This document shows, piece after piece, positions 25,310-32,843 of a stretch of 64,000 bases of DNA (position 1 is the stretch's first letter; each line of letters begins with the position of its first letter). The notes below the pieces were generated by a model that had not been told where the DNA came from, did no database searches, and worked only from the letters and a program-made list of their open reading frames with translations. The stretch is taken from NCBI GenBank assembly GCA_910588285.1, contig CAJUQB010000010.1, positions 1 to 64,000 on the forward strand. Direction: 5' to 3'. Made by a program: the position numbers and the translations under genes. Source of the DNA: an uncultured Lachnospiraceae bacterium (GTDB lineage: Bacteria > Bacillota > Clostridia > Lachnospirales > Lachnospiraceae).

Positions 25310-26311
25310 ATGAAAAAAACGATGTATATGGAAAGTCAATCTACGGATCCGGCCTTTAACCTGGCCCTGGAGCAGTATGTGTTTGATTCTATGCCAAGGG
25401 ACCGGGAGTATTTCTGGCTGTGGCAGAACCACAATACGATTGTGGTGGGAAAACACCAGAATACGGCAGAAGAGATCAACCAGGCCTTTGTCCAGGAGCA
25501 TGGCATCCAGGTGGTACGACGACTGTCCGGGGGCGGAGCGGTCTATCACGACCTGGGCAATATCAATTTTACCTTTATCTGTGATACAGGCAGCCTGGAG
25601 CAGTTAAACCTTCAGGCATTCTGCCAGCCTGTGGTGCGGACGCTGGCCAAAATAGGCGTAACGGCCCAGGCCAGCGGAAGAAATGATATTACCATTGACG
25701 GAAAGAAATTCTCCGGCAATTCCCAGTATGTGAAGGGCCAAAGGATTATGCACCACGGAACCCTGATGTTTGATTCCGATCTGTCGGTAGTGGGCAGGGC
25801 CTTAGAGGCCGACCCGGCCAAGTATGAATCCAAGGGGTTCAAATCCGTCCGAAGCCGGGTGACCAATATTAAGCCGTATCTGGCAGGAGATATGGGGATT
25901 CAGGAGTTTCAGGGGATTCTGAAGGAATATATGCTCCAGGGAAATGATGTGGAGACCTACCAGCTGACTTCGGAGGACATCCGAAAGATTCAAAGGATTC
26001 AAAAGGAGCGATATGATACCTGGGAATGGAATTACGGGGCGTCGCCCAGGTACAGTGTCAGGAAGAAACGCAGGTTTGAGGGCTGCGGCCACATGGAGGT
26101 CTGTATGAATGTGGAGCAGGGAAGGATTCAGGCCTTTGAAAGCTTTGGGGACTATTTTGGAAACGGGGCCACAAAGGAGCTGCAGGAGCGTCTGATCGGC
26201 TGCTGCCTTAAGGGGGAGGCCCTTAAGCGTGTACTGGAGGGATTTGATCTGGAGGGCTGTTATCACAATCTGGACAGGGAGGAATTTGTGAAATTTCTGC
26301 TGGAGGGATAG
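25310..26311 (+). CDS. lplA: Lipoate-protein ligase A
   Basis: 333 residues, started at ATG 25310 (MKKTMYMES) with AAGGGG upstream; GTG 25301 and ATG 25304 in the same frame sit on that site. The catalytic N-terminal domain shows RRLSGGGAVYHDLGNINFTF (about 69-88), the lipoyl-AMP loop, and SGRNDITIDGKKFSGNSQYVKG (about 121-142) with the ligase Lys. A C-terminal accessory domain (about 240-333) is present. It attaches free lipoate to E2 Lys44, so it serves the dehydrogenase complex encoded just upstream even though two terminators separate them. Confidence 0.93.
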   Translation: MKKTMYMESQSTDPAFNLALEQYVFDSMPRDREYFWLWQNHNTIVVGKHQNTAEEINQAFVQEHGIQVVRRLSGGGAVYHDLGNINFTFICDTGSLEQLNLQAFCQPVVRTLAKIGVTAQASGRNDITIDGKKFSGNSQYVKGQRIMHHGTLMFDSDLSVVGRALEADPAKYESKGFKSVRSRVTNIKPYLAGDMGIQEFQGILKEYMLQGNDVETYQLTSEDIRKIQRIQKERYDTWEWNYGASPRYSVRKKRRFEGCGHMEVCMNVEQGRIQAFESFGDYFGNGATKELQERLIGCCLKGEALKRVLEGFDLEGCYHNLDREEFVKFLLEG

Positions 26312-26352
26312 AGATAAAGGCTTTGATAAGAGAAAAGGACGCAGAGATAAAA

Positions 26353-26405
26353 AGGATGCCCGCAAAGAGGCTGATTGAAAAATGCAAGATTTTTGCGGGC
26401 ATCCT
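26353..26405 (-). terminator. Intrinsic terminator of the Rpn nuclease gene
   Basis: AGGATGCCCGCAAA (26353-26366) pairs perfectly with TTTGCGGGCATCCT (26392-26405). Read on the minus strand the stem is followed by a TTTTT tract, placing it 33 nt beyond the stop of the minus-strand nuclease gene; read on the plus strand it could also stop transcripts from lplA. Confidence 0.8.
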
Positions 26406-26437
26406 GATGCATAACTGCAGAGGGGGGATGAGAAAAA

Positions 26438-27577
26438 TTATGATTTTTCTTCCAGGAGCTTCTGCAAACGGGCGATCTCCTTTAACTGGGATTCAATCTG
26501 CAGATCCTTTTGGGACAGCTGCGTCTTTTGGTCATGGATTTGCGCCTCCTGGCTATGAATCTGCGCCTCCTGGCTATGAATCTGCGTTTTCTGGCTATGA
26601 ATCTGCGCCTCCTGGTGTTGGATTTGTTCCTTTTGGCTGGCGATCCGCTTCTGCTGTTCTTCGATCTGTTCATATTGATCCATAATCTGATCCATCTGTT
26701 CTTCAATCATGTATTGTACTGTATTCCGGTCCATAATCTTCAATGCCTCCGAAAACATATTTAGCACCTCCTCCGGCTTATTCAGATAATTATCCATCTC
26801 CCGATAGATCTCTGCCAGCCAGGGATATTCTGCCACCACCTTCTCAACATCGGCAGTATCCTCTGTGGCCAGCAGTGATAACCAGGCAGTCTGTTCACTT
26901 CTATCTCTAGGATACGGGAATTCCCGGAAAACGTCAAGGGCTATCAGCCAATATTCCTGTAAAAGCTCCAGATTCAGGCCGGTATCAAAGGTCGTAGTTC
27001 CATGGTGAATGTAGGTATCTGGGCACTGATGGAAAACCCCGGCTGATTTTTCATAAATAACGATGGTATAGACTGGCTTCACATCTGCATATTTGAATTC
27101 TGCTCCACGCTCCCCCTTCACCCGGCTGTACTGGCGTAGAAGCAGGTCGGCGGAATAGCAGCTCATCCGCTGTCCGGGGAATTTGTAGGGGACTTTCTGG
27201 ATTTCACAGTTGGCCAGACTTCCGTCCTCCAGCTCTACCAACAGATCCATAATCAATAGCGCGCCGCCGTCCAGCAGGTATTCCTCCCCCTGCAGGATAC
27301 GGACTACCTTGACCTTTTTCCCCAGAATACTGCTTAGAAAATGGGAGAGACGTCCGGGATGGAGATTCGGATGAAAGATGCGTTTAAAAAATGGGTCATA
27401 GGTGAGGGGCAGGGTTTTCTTTCTGCTGCAATAATCCAGGAAACGCTGCTTCCATCTTTCATCCAAACATTCATACTGATGGTATAAAATGGGTGATTCC
27501 TTTATCTTTTGCAGCGTTACGGAAATCTCCCCTTGGGGCCGGTTGGATGGAATCGTTCTTTTTTTCTGCATAGACAA
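26438..27577 (-). CDS. Rpn-family PD-(D/E)XK nuclease/transposase-like protein
   Basis: 379 residues. A TTG start at 27577 (MSMQKKR) is favoured, since AAAGGAGG lies 9 nt upstream; the next ATG is 15 nt away. The N-terminal ~280 residues match recombination-promoting nuclease-like proteins: PLTYDPFFKRIFH, MDLLVELEDGSLANCEIQK (the D...ExQ/K nuclease core, about 109-127), and KPVYTIVIYEKS. The C-terminal ~90 residues are a coiled coil built from near-identical heptads of the type QIHSQEA. These proteins promote RecA-independent recombination in E. coli; here the cellular role is unknown. It is isolated between the lipoate ligase and the orphan binding protein. Confidence 0.88.
   Translation of the reverse strand: MSMQKKRTIPSNRPQGEISVTLQKIKESPILYHQYECLDERWKQRFLDYCSRKKTLPLTYDPFFKRIFHPNLHPGRLSHFLSSILGKKVKVVRILQGEEYLLDGGALLIMDLLVELEDGSLANCEIQKVPYKFPGQRMSCYSADLLLRQYSRVKGERGAEFKYADVKPVYTIVIYEKSAGVFHQCPDTYIHHGTTTFDTGLNLELLQEYWLIALDVFREFPYPRDRSEQTAWLSLLATEDTADVEKVVAEYPWLAEIYREMDNYLNKPEEVLNMFSEALKIMDRNTVQYMIEEQMDQIMDQYEQIEEQQKRIASQKEQIQHQEAQIHSQKTQIHSQEAQIHSQEAQIHDQKTQLSQKDLQIESQLKEIARLQKLLEEKS
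26533..26616. repeat. 21-bp tandem repeat inside the Rpn coiled coil
   Basis: Four imperfect 21-bp units with core CTGCGCCTCCTGGCTATGAAT run in tandem; they encode one heptad (QIHSQEA-like) each on the minus strand. The copies are nearly identical at DNA level, so copy number is likely to vary between strains, changing coiled-coil length in seven-residue steps. Confidence 0.85.
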
Positions 27578-27757
27578 TACGCAAAACCTCCTTTGATTGT
27601 TTCTTAATGATCTTTCTATGTCATCTTTCTGGGTATCAGCGGTGAGAACTCACCAAAAACTCAGAGTTATATCAGATATTAGAACTATATCACACGTAGA
27701 AGAGTACTGCAAGCATTTTTTTGCTGCTTTTCATGGATTTACATGGATCAGGAATGA

Positions 27758-27796
27758 GGGGCGATTTTTGCGTAGCAAAACTTTAAATATCGCCCC
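27758..27796. repeat. Dispersed 39-bp hairpin element, copy 1
   Basis: GGGGCGAT (27758-27765) pairs with ATCGCCCC (27789-27796) around an internal TTTTTGCGTAGCAAAA palindrome. The same 39 bp recur inverted at 38307-38345 with differences confined to about six central bases, and flanking similarity extends outward (ATnAnTCAGGAnTGA on the left). It does not code for protein and has no T-tract beyond the stem. The stretch from the Rpn gene to this element (27578-27757) holds nothing else I can identify. Confidence 0.8.
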
Positions 27797-27821
27797 GAAT
27801 CATTCCTGTGAATGGTTGGTA

Positions 27822-27856
27822 TTGCAAAGGTGCTCTAATCATTTGCATGAATGCAA
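27822..27856 (+). promoter_or_regulatory. Paired activator-site palindromes (UAS), set 1
   Basis: Two sites spaced exactly 21 bp start to start: a degenerate TTGCA-AAGG-TGCTC (27822-27835) and a perfect TTGCA-TGAA-TGCAA (27843-27856). The perfect site begins 89 bp before the sigma54 promoter at 27932. The same pairing and spacing occurs before two other sigma54 promoters in the window, so this is a probable binding site for a sigma54 activator. Confidence 0.75.
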
Positions 27857-27931
27857 GCGTTCCCTCTTACTGTCTGTCCGGAAAAAGGGTTTTTCACGGG
27901 CGGACAGTATGTGCAGGCAGAGTTATTAAGT

Positions 27932-27947
27932 TGGCATGGAAATTGCA
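27932..27947 (+). promoter_or_regulatory. Sigma54 promoter of the orphan sugar-binding protein gene
   Basis: TGGCATG-GAAA-TTGCA has the invariant GG (27933-27934) and GC (27945-27946) with correct spacing. It lies about 80 nt before the ATG at 28012. A long imperfect hairpin (27869-27908, ACTGTC/GACAGT with GAAAAA/TTTTTC inside) sits between this promoter and the paired upstream sites. Confidence 0.88.
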
Positions 27948-28011
27948 TGTTATTAAGTCGCAACTATTAAGTTTTTATAAATTTTCCAAAAAGAAAGGAA
28001 GGTAAACAGCT

Positions 28012-29180
28012 ATGAAGAGAAGGATCTTGGGAATGCTGCTGGCAGGAGCACTGATCGGATCTTTGCTGGCAGGCTGCGGTGACGGCGGACAGGCCGGCGG
28101 AGACAGTGGAAACGATCCGCAGCAGGAGCAGCAGACACCTGAGGATAATCAGGAGCCCGCAGGAGACCAGCAGGAGTCTGCAGGAGAGGAGACCCCGGCA
28201 GAAGGGGAGGAGCAGACGCCGGCAGGGGAGGAAGCCCCGGCGGCAGGAGGCGAGTATGATATGAGCAAGGCCCAGGGCAAGAAGATCGGATTTACAGTTC
28301 CGACTCTGGGAAGCGATTTTATCAATTACATGACCCAGGCTGCCAAGGGAGCAGTGGAAGAAATCGGCTGTACTATGCAGATTGATTCTGCGGACGGCGA
28401 TGTGACGAAGCAGATCGAGCAGATTGAGAATTATGTAACCATGGGTATGGATCTGATTATTGTATTTCCAATTAACGGCGAGTCCCTGGGGGCAACGGTA
28501 CAGAATGCAATAGACCAGGGCGTCCCGGTATTTGGCTTTGCTATGGAGATCCCCAATGTAACATCAGAAATGATTTCGGCAGAAGAGAGTATTATGGGAA
28601 CGGCGGCAGGCGATCTGGCCAGCCAGTGGATTGACGAAACTTTTCCGGATGCAGCGGAGGGAGAGGTGACCGTATATGTAATCCGTGGCTCCAGCGAGCC
28701 TGAGATTGTGGTTCGTTCTGATACTATGGTGGAGGCTATCAAAAAAATGCCAAGGTCACACTCATTGAGGAGGAATCCGAGAATGAAAATGATCGTAATG
28801 TTGGCCGCAGGATGGTGGAGAACCAATTTAATGTCAATCCAAATATTGACGTAATCCTTTCCTGTAATGCAGAGACTGCCCTGGGCGCAGAATCCTTTTG
28901 TATTTCTTCGGACAGTCCAATTCAGGACAGAAGCAGGTTCGGTATCTTCTGTGTAGACGAGACGGATGAGGTAAATGCGAAGATTCTGGCTTCCCTGAAG
29001 GATGAGAGCGTTCTGCGGGGAACGATTTCCATGGGCGGTATTCCGGATACCATCGCTGATATGATGAAGGGAATTGTGCCGATTCTGACAGAGGGAGAGA
29101 TTGTTCCCAGAATTGACGGAAGCATTTATCCATTGAATGGCAAGAATATCGAAGAGCATCTGGCGGCAAATGAAAGCTAA
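28012..29180 (+). pseudogene. Sugar ABC transporter substrate-binding lipoprotein, frameshifted at an A7 run
   Basis: Two frames (28012-28854 and 28812-29180) together encode one periplasmic-binding-protein/LacI-fold lipoprotein of about 389 residues: lipobox LLAGC with Cys22, an acidic Gln/Glu-rich linker (about 25-80), then the sugar-binding domain GKKIGFTVPTLGSDFINYMT. After IKK at 28741 the original frame reads nonsense. Adding one A to the run at 28741-28747 restores IKKNAKVTLIEEESENEN and the rest of the C-terminal lobe. So it is a broken gene, a sequencing error, or expressed through slippage on the A run. No permease or ATPase adjoins it, yet it has its own sigma54 promoter and paired activator sites. 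The leader closely resembles that of the binding protein at 30570. Confidence 0.75.
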
Positions 29181-29233
29181 GGAATGACTGCAGCGTCATT
29201 TCACAGCGCCAAAGGCAGAACAATGTGTAAATA

Positions 29234-29271
29234 AAGCCCCTGGAGTGGAGGAATCCATTCCAGGGGCTTTT
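29234..29271. terminator. Terminator between convergent genes
   Basis: AAGCCCCTGGAGTGG (29234-29248) pairs with the CCATTCCAGGGGCTT arm ending near 29269, followed by TT. The opposite strand also ends in a short T-run, so it can end both the binding-protein transcript and the minus-strand phosphofructokinase transcript. Confidence 0.85.
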
Positions 29272-29294
29272 ACAGTCAGCTTGCAAGCTATGTA

Positions 29295-30260
29295 TCAATT
29301 ACACTTGGATATTACCTGGTTCAGATGGTATAGATAATCCGGGAAGGGCTTTGTCATGGAAAGGGCCTCTGTGATTTCCATATGGGAGACCTCCCCGTTT
29401 TGGGAGACTACCACATGGCAGCGCTTGCCGGAGTGAATCAGATCTGCGGCGTAAGCGCCCATCATGCAGCCGTAGAGCCGGTCCTTGCAGGTGGGAGAGC
29501 CGCCTCTTTGGAGGAAGCCCAGGACATTGGCCCGGGTGTGGATGTTGAGGCTTTCCTGGATTTTCTGGGCAATCTCCTCCGCTTTGCCGCAGCCCTCTGC
29601 CACAATGACGGTTCCGTCTGTGAATTGGATGCTCTTAAGATGTTCTATGAAGCTGTCCATTTCCTGTTTTTCCGGCACAAGAATGGTTTTGGCTGTGTTG
29701 GCGATCCCGCACCAGAGGGCGATGTAGCCCGCACGGCGCCCCATGACCTCTATGACACTGCAGCAGGAGTGGGCCCGGGAGGTGTCCCGGATCTTGTCAA
29801 TGGATTCCATGGCAGAATTTACGGCAGTGTCAAAGCCAATGGTATAGTCACTGCATCCGATGTCCAGGTCAATCGTAGCCGGGATGCCCACAACGCCGAT
29901 GCCGTGGTCGGCAAGCTTCTGGGCGCCAGCAAAGGAGCCGTCGCCTCCAATGATGATGACGGCCTGGATGCCCATTTTCCGGCAGTAATCTGCCGCCTGC
30001 TTCTGGGCGGTTTCCTTTTGAAATTCTTCGCATCTGGAGGTGCCAAGGATTGTCCCTCCTATCTGGATAATGTTTTTTACATCCCCATCCTGAAGCTGAA
30101 AAAGATCTCCTTCCAGTAATCCGGTGAAGCCGCTGCGTATCCCAAGGACACGATATCCCAGCTCGGAAGCATTGCAGTAGGCTCCCTGTATGGCGGCATT
30201 CATCCCGGGGGCGTCCCCTCCGCTGGTCATAATGGCAATGGTTGGTCTATTGTCTGTCAT
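29295..30260 (-). CDS. pfkA: ATP-type 6-phosphofructokinase
   Basis: 321 residues, normal PfkA length. The N-terminal TSGGDAPGMNAAIQGA binds nucleotide; IIGGDGSFAGA with Gly at the discriminating position indicates ATP rather than pyrophosphate use. The catalytic segment reads PATIDLDIGCSDYTIGFDTA, where most PfkA proteins have PGTIDND; the catalytic Thr and both Asp remain, but Gly-to-Ala and Asn-to-Leu changes are notable. Fructose-6-phosphate contacts MGRRAGYIAL and QRGGSPTCKDR are present. It lies alone on the minus strand between two sugar-binding-protein loci, behind GAGGT. It may be a second, pathway-linked kinase, or act on a related sugar phosphate. Confidence 0.9.
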   Translation of the reverse strand: MTDNRPTIAIMTSGGDAPGMNAAIQGAYCNASELGYRVLGIRSGFTGLLEGDLFQLQDGDVKNIIQIGGTILGTSRCEEFQKETAQKQAADYCRKMGIQAVIIIGGDGSFAGAQKLADHGIGVVGIPATIDLDIGCSDYTIGFDTAVNSAMESIDKIRDTSRAHSCCSVIEVMGRRAGYIALWCGIANTAKTILVPEKQEMDSFIEHLKSIQFTDGTVIVAEGCGKAEEIAQKIQESLNIHTRANVLGFLQRGGSPTCKDRLYGCMMGAYAADLIHSGKRCHVVVSQNGEVSHMEITEALSMTKPFPDYLYHLNQVISKCN

Positions 30261-30359
30261 TTGATTTTACCTCATTTCACAAAAGTATAGCTAATAAGTA
30301 ACAAGCAAAAATCGTGCCAAAAAAAGAGGGGTGTTTTTGATTTGAAAATTTTGTCATGA

Positions 30360-30394
30360 TTGCAAAAATGCTTATGTGATTTGCACCCATGCAA
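30360..30394 (+). promoter_or_regulatory. Paired activator-site palindromes (UAS), set 2
   Basis: A degenerate TTGCA-AAAA-TGCTT (30360-30373) and a perfect TTGCA-CCCA-TGCAA (30381-30394) are spaced 21 bp start to start, as in the other two sets. The perfect site begins 134 bp before the sigma54 promoter at 30515. The rest of this intergenic region (30261-30569) is AT-rich and otherwise shows only that promoter. Confidence 0.78.
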
Positions 30395-30514
30395 AAAAAC
30401 GATGACAAAATATTTTCGTATTTCCAGAAGGGGATTAGCGAAAAGCAAAATTTCTTCCCGGAAAAATGCACATTTCATAGCAAAATGTTTATCTATATGG
30501 CAATTTCTGGAAAA

Positions 30515-30530
30515 TGGCACAAAAATTGCA
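30515..30530 (+). promoter_or_regulatory. Sigma54 promoter of the first CUT2 sugar importer
   Basis: TGGCAC-AAAAA-TTGCA gives GG (30516-30517) and GC (30528-30529) at canonical spacing, 40 nt before the ATG at 30570. The paired palindromes upstream supply the activator sites. Confidence 0.9.
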
Positions 30531-30569
30531 ACATGTAAGATATAAAAAATGAAAGGAAGGTAAGTAATT

Positions 30570-31805
30570 ATGCACAAGAAAATGTTAGGAATGTTGTTGG
30601 CCGGAGCTCTGATGGGTTCCTTACTGGCAGGCTGCGGTGACGGAGCCCAGACAGGTGGAGACAGCGGAAATACCCCTTCTCAGGAGCAGGGCAATGACAG
30701 CCAGGATGGAGCAGGCGACGAAGGCCAGGCAGATGATGGGGCTCAAGGAGATGAGGGAGCCCAGGGAGATGAGGGAGCCCAGACAGGTGGAGACGCTTAT
30801 ATTATTGCAGCAAATACCTGGGGTGCAGGCGCATATCCTCTGGATGATATTGTCCGCAATGACCAGTATCTCTGCGATCAGCTGGGACTGACTCTGGATG
30901 TGGCCAACAATGAGTTTACCGCAGATAAGGTGGTATCCCAGCTGGAAAATCAGCTTGCCAACAATCCCAATGCAGTACTGTTTTTGGGAATGGCAGAGAC
31001 TACCTTTGTGCCGGTGGTACAGGCCATTGACAATAAGGGAATTCCCTATGCCTTTGATTCCAATTTCCCGGGAGATCAGCTGATGGAAAAATGCATAGAG
31101 GATGCCCTTTGCTGCGGAGGCGTGGCAGCAGCGCCTTATGACATGGGAAAGGCCATCGCTGAGTTGGCGATTGCAGACGGACATAAGACTGCTGTGATTA
31201 CCGCAGCAGCCCAGGGAGATTACTCCCATGATAACCGTATTTTGGGATTCACGGAGACCTTTGAGGCAGCAGGGGGCGAGGTAGTGCAGGTAAGCCACAG
31301 CGCGGATCCTTCTGAGGCAGTAGCTAAGACCAACGACCTTCTGACTGCCAATCCGGACGTTGACTGTGTCTATGCAACCGGCGGCGATTACCTGTCTGCA
31401 GCCGTTTCCATCAAGGAGCAGAGAAGCGATTTGAAATGCGCCCTCTATGGCACGGACGTTGACCCCTCCCTGATCCCGGCGATCCAAAACGGCAGTGTTT
31501 CCGCTATGAACGGCGGCCAGGGTGTCTGCGGTTCCCTGGCACTGACGCTTTTGATTAATTATCTGGACGGGCATCAGATTCTGGATGCAGACGGAAAAGC
31601 GCCTTTCTTTGTGAACCTGAACCCCTTTATCATCACTGCTGAAAATGCAGATGGCTTCCAGAAGATGTACGACGCCGGTGAGAACTTTGTGGGAATGGAG
31701 AACTTTAACAAGCTGTTGTTCCGAAACAACCCGGATGTATCTTTCGACACCTACAATGAAGTATTGGAAGGCTATGCAGAGAGCGTATACTCCAGGCTTC
31801 AGTAA
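30570..31805 (+). CDS. CUT2-type sugar ABC transporter substrate-binding lipoprotein
   Basis: 411 residues. Lipoprotein signal MHKKMLGMLLAGALMGSLLAGC puts the lipidated Cys at 22; an acidic linker (about 25-70) contains tandem GDEGAQ repeats. The mature part is a ribose/inositol-type periplasmic-binding fold (NTWGAGAYPLDDIVRNDQYLCDQLG onward), with AVITAAAQGDYSHDNRILGF and a CVYATGGDYLSAAVSI segment of LacI-like proteins. It captures a sugar or polyol at the cell surface for the permeases and ATPase encoded next. Ligand unknown; cyclitols are plausible because inositol importers belong to CUT2. GGAAGG lies before the ATG. Confidence 0.9.
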   Translation: MHKKMLGMLLAGALMGSLLAGCGDGAQTGGDSGNTPSQEQGNDSQDGAGDEGQADDGAQGDEGAQGDEGAQTGGDAYIIAANTWGAGAYPLDDIVRNDQYLCDQLGLTLDVANNEFTADKVVSQLENQLANNPNAVLFLGMAETTFVPVVQAIDNKGIPYAFDSNFPGDQLMEKCIEDALCCGGVAAAPYDMGKAIAELAIADGHKTAVITAAAQGDYSHDNRILGFTETFEAAGGEVVQVSHSADPSEAVAKTNDLLTANPDVDCVYATGGDYLSAAVSIKEQRSDLKCALYGTDVDPSLIPAIQNGSVSAMNGGQGVCGSLALTLLINYLDGHQILDADGKAPFFVNLNPFIITAENADGFQKMYDAGENFVGMENFNKLLFRNNPDVSFDTYNEVLEGYAESVYSRLQ

Positions 31806-31824
31806 CCAGGCAGAATGAAATGGC

Positions 31825-31856
31825 CCGGGAACCGGAAACAAAGTGCCGGTTCCCGG
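31825..31856 (+). promoter_or_regulatory. Perfect 11-bp stem hairpin after the binding-protein gene
   Basis: CCGGGAACCGG (31825-31835) is fully complementary to CCGGTTCCCGG (31846-31856), loop of 10 nt. No T-tract follows, and the next ribosome site GGAGGT begins at 31860. It likely protects the binding-protein mRNA from 3' decay or partly attenuates the permease genes. Confidence 0.75.
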
Positions 31857-31871
31857 TTTGGAGGTAATGAA

Positions 31872-32843
31872 ATGAACAAAACCAATGCAGTGAATGTGGA
31901 AAAAAAACATGTCATACGGATCATCATTGCGGCTGTTGTGATTCTTGCTTTGCTTGTGGCAGTTAATATTGTGGTGGATGGAAAGCTGTTGACAATGACG
32001 AACTTTAAGATCCTGGTGGCCTCTGCAACGCCCCCTACCTTGGTGGCCTGGGGGTTTTGTATTATTTTTACCGGGAATATCACGGATTTGTCCCCTGGGG
32101 CTGTTGTGATTCTGGCAGCTACGGTTTCCGGTATTCTGGGGAACCAGTTCGGTGTTCCGGCAATGGTGGTGGGCGGCCTTGCCGCAGGCATGGGATGTAT
32201 GTTTTTGAATTTTGCCATCTATCGGATCACCAAGGTTCCCCCCTGGATTGCAGGGCTGGGAATGACAATGGTATATGAGGCTGTCATTGGCTACTATGCC
32301 AGCGTGTGCTCTGCCAAGGGCCAGAAGGTGGTGACCTTGACCGGAAGCACCCGAATGCTGGGAATGGAGCCCTGGATCTATGTGATGCTGGTCCTTGGAT
32401 TTGTAATCGCCTACCTTCTGTACAATTATACTTCCTTTGGAATTGGCTTTCGGGCGGTTGGAGACAATGAAAACGTGGCGCGGGTTATGGGGATTAAAAT
32501 TGATAAGACCCTGATGCTGGGAGGGCTTGCAGCCGGATTTTTCTTTGGGTTTGCAGGCTTTGTCAAGGAAGGCTACGCGGGCTTTGTCAATGCCCAGAGC
32601 GGTCTGGCCAGCTTAAGTACCGTGTTTCAGCCCATGGCGGCAGTGCTTCTGGCTATGGCCCTGTCCAATTATATCAATGTGATTGTGGCGGTTCCGATTT
32701 CCACGTTTTTGATTATTTTGATTTTTAATATCCTGACCCTTCTGGGAGTTCCGTCAGGAACCTTCCAGGAGACATTGCTGGGATTGATTGTGATCTGCTT
32801 TGCCGTGCTGGCACAGCGGAGAGTGAAGGGGGTTGTCAAGTGA
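31872..32843 (+). CDS. CUT2-type sugar ABC transporter permease (RbsC family)
   Basis: 323 residues from ATG 31872 behind GGAGGT; an upstream in-frame start lies within the hairpin. Eight to ten hydrophobic segments. The RbsC/XylH signature NITDLSPGAVVILAATVSGIL (about 75-95) and the cytoplasmic coupling segment FRAVGDNENVARVMGIKIDK (about 196-215) are clear. The following ATPase gene overlaps its end, and a second, different permease follows the ATPase, so the transporter channel is probably a heterodimer rather than the usual homodimer. Confidence 0.92.
   Translation: MNKTNAVNVEKKHVIRIIIAAVVILALLVAVNIVVDGKLLTMTNFKILVASATPPTLVAWGFCIIFTGNITDLSPGAVVILAATVSGILGNQFGVPAMVVGGLAAGMGCMFLNFAIYRITKVPPWIAGLGMTMVYEAVIGYYASVCSAKGQKVVTLTGSTRMLGMEPWIYVMLVLGFVIAYLLYNYTSFGIGFRAVGDNENVARVMGIKIDKTLMLGGLAAGFFFGFAGFVKEGYAGFVNAQSGLASLSTVFQPMAAVLLAMALSNYINVIVAVPISTFLIILIFNILTLLGVPSGTFQETLLGLIVICFAVLAQRRVKGVVK

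Noticed and set aside
26510..26764. Plus-strand short repeats near 26.5 kb as a possible CRISPR array
   Set aside because: The 21-bp units are contiguous with no spacers and encode heptads of the minus-strand coiled coil.
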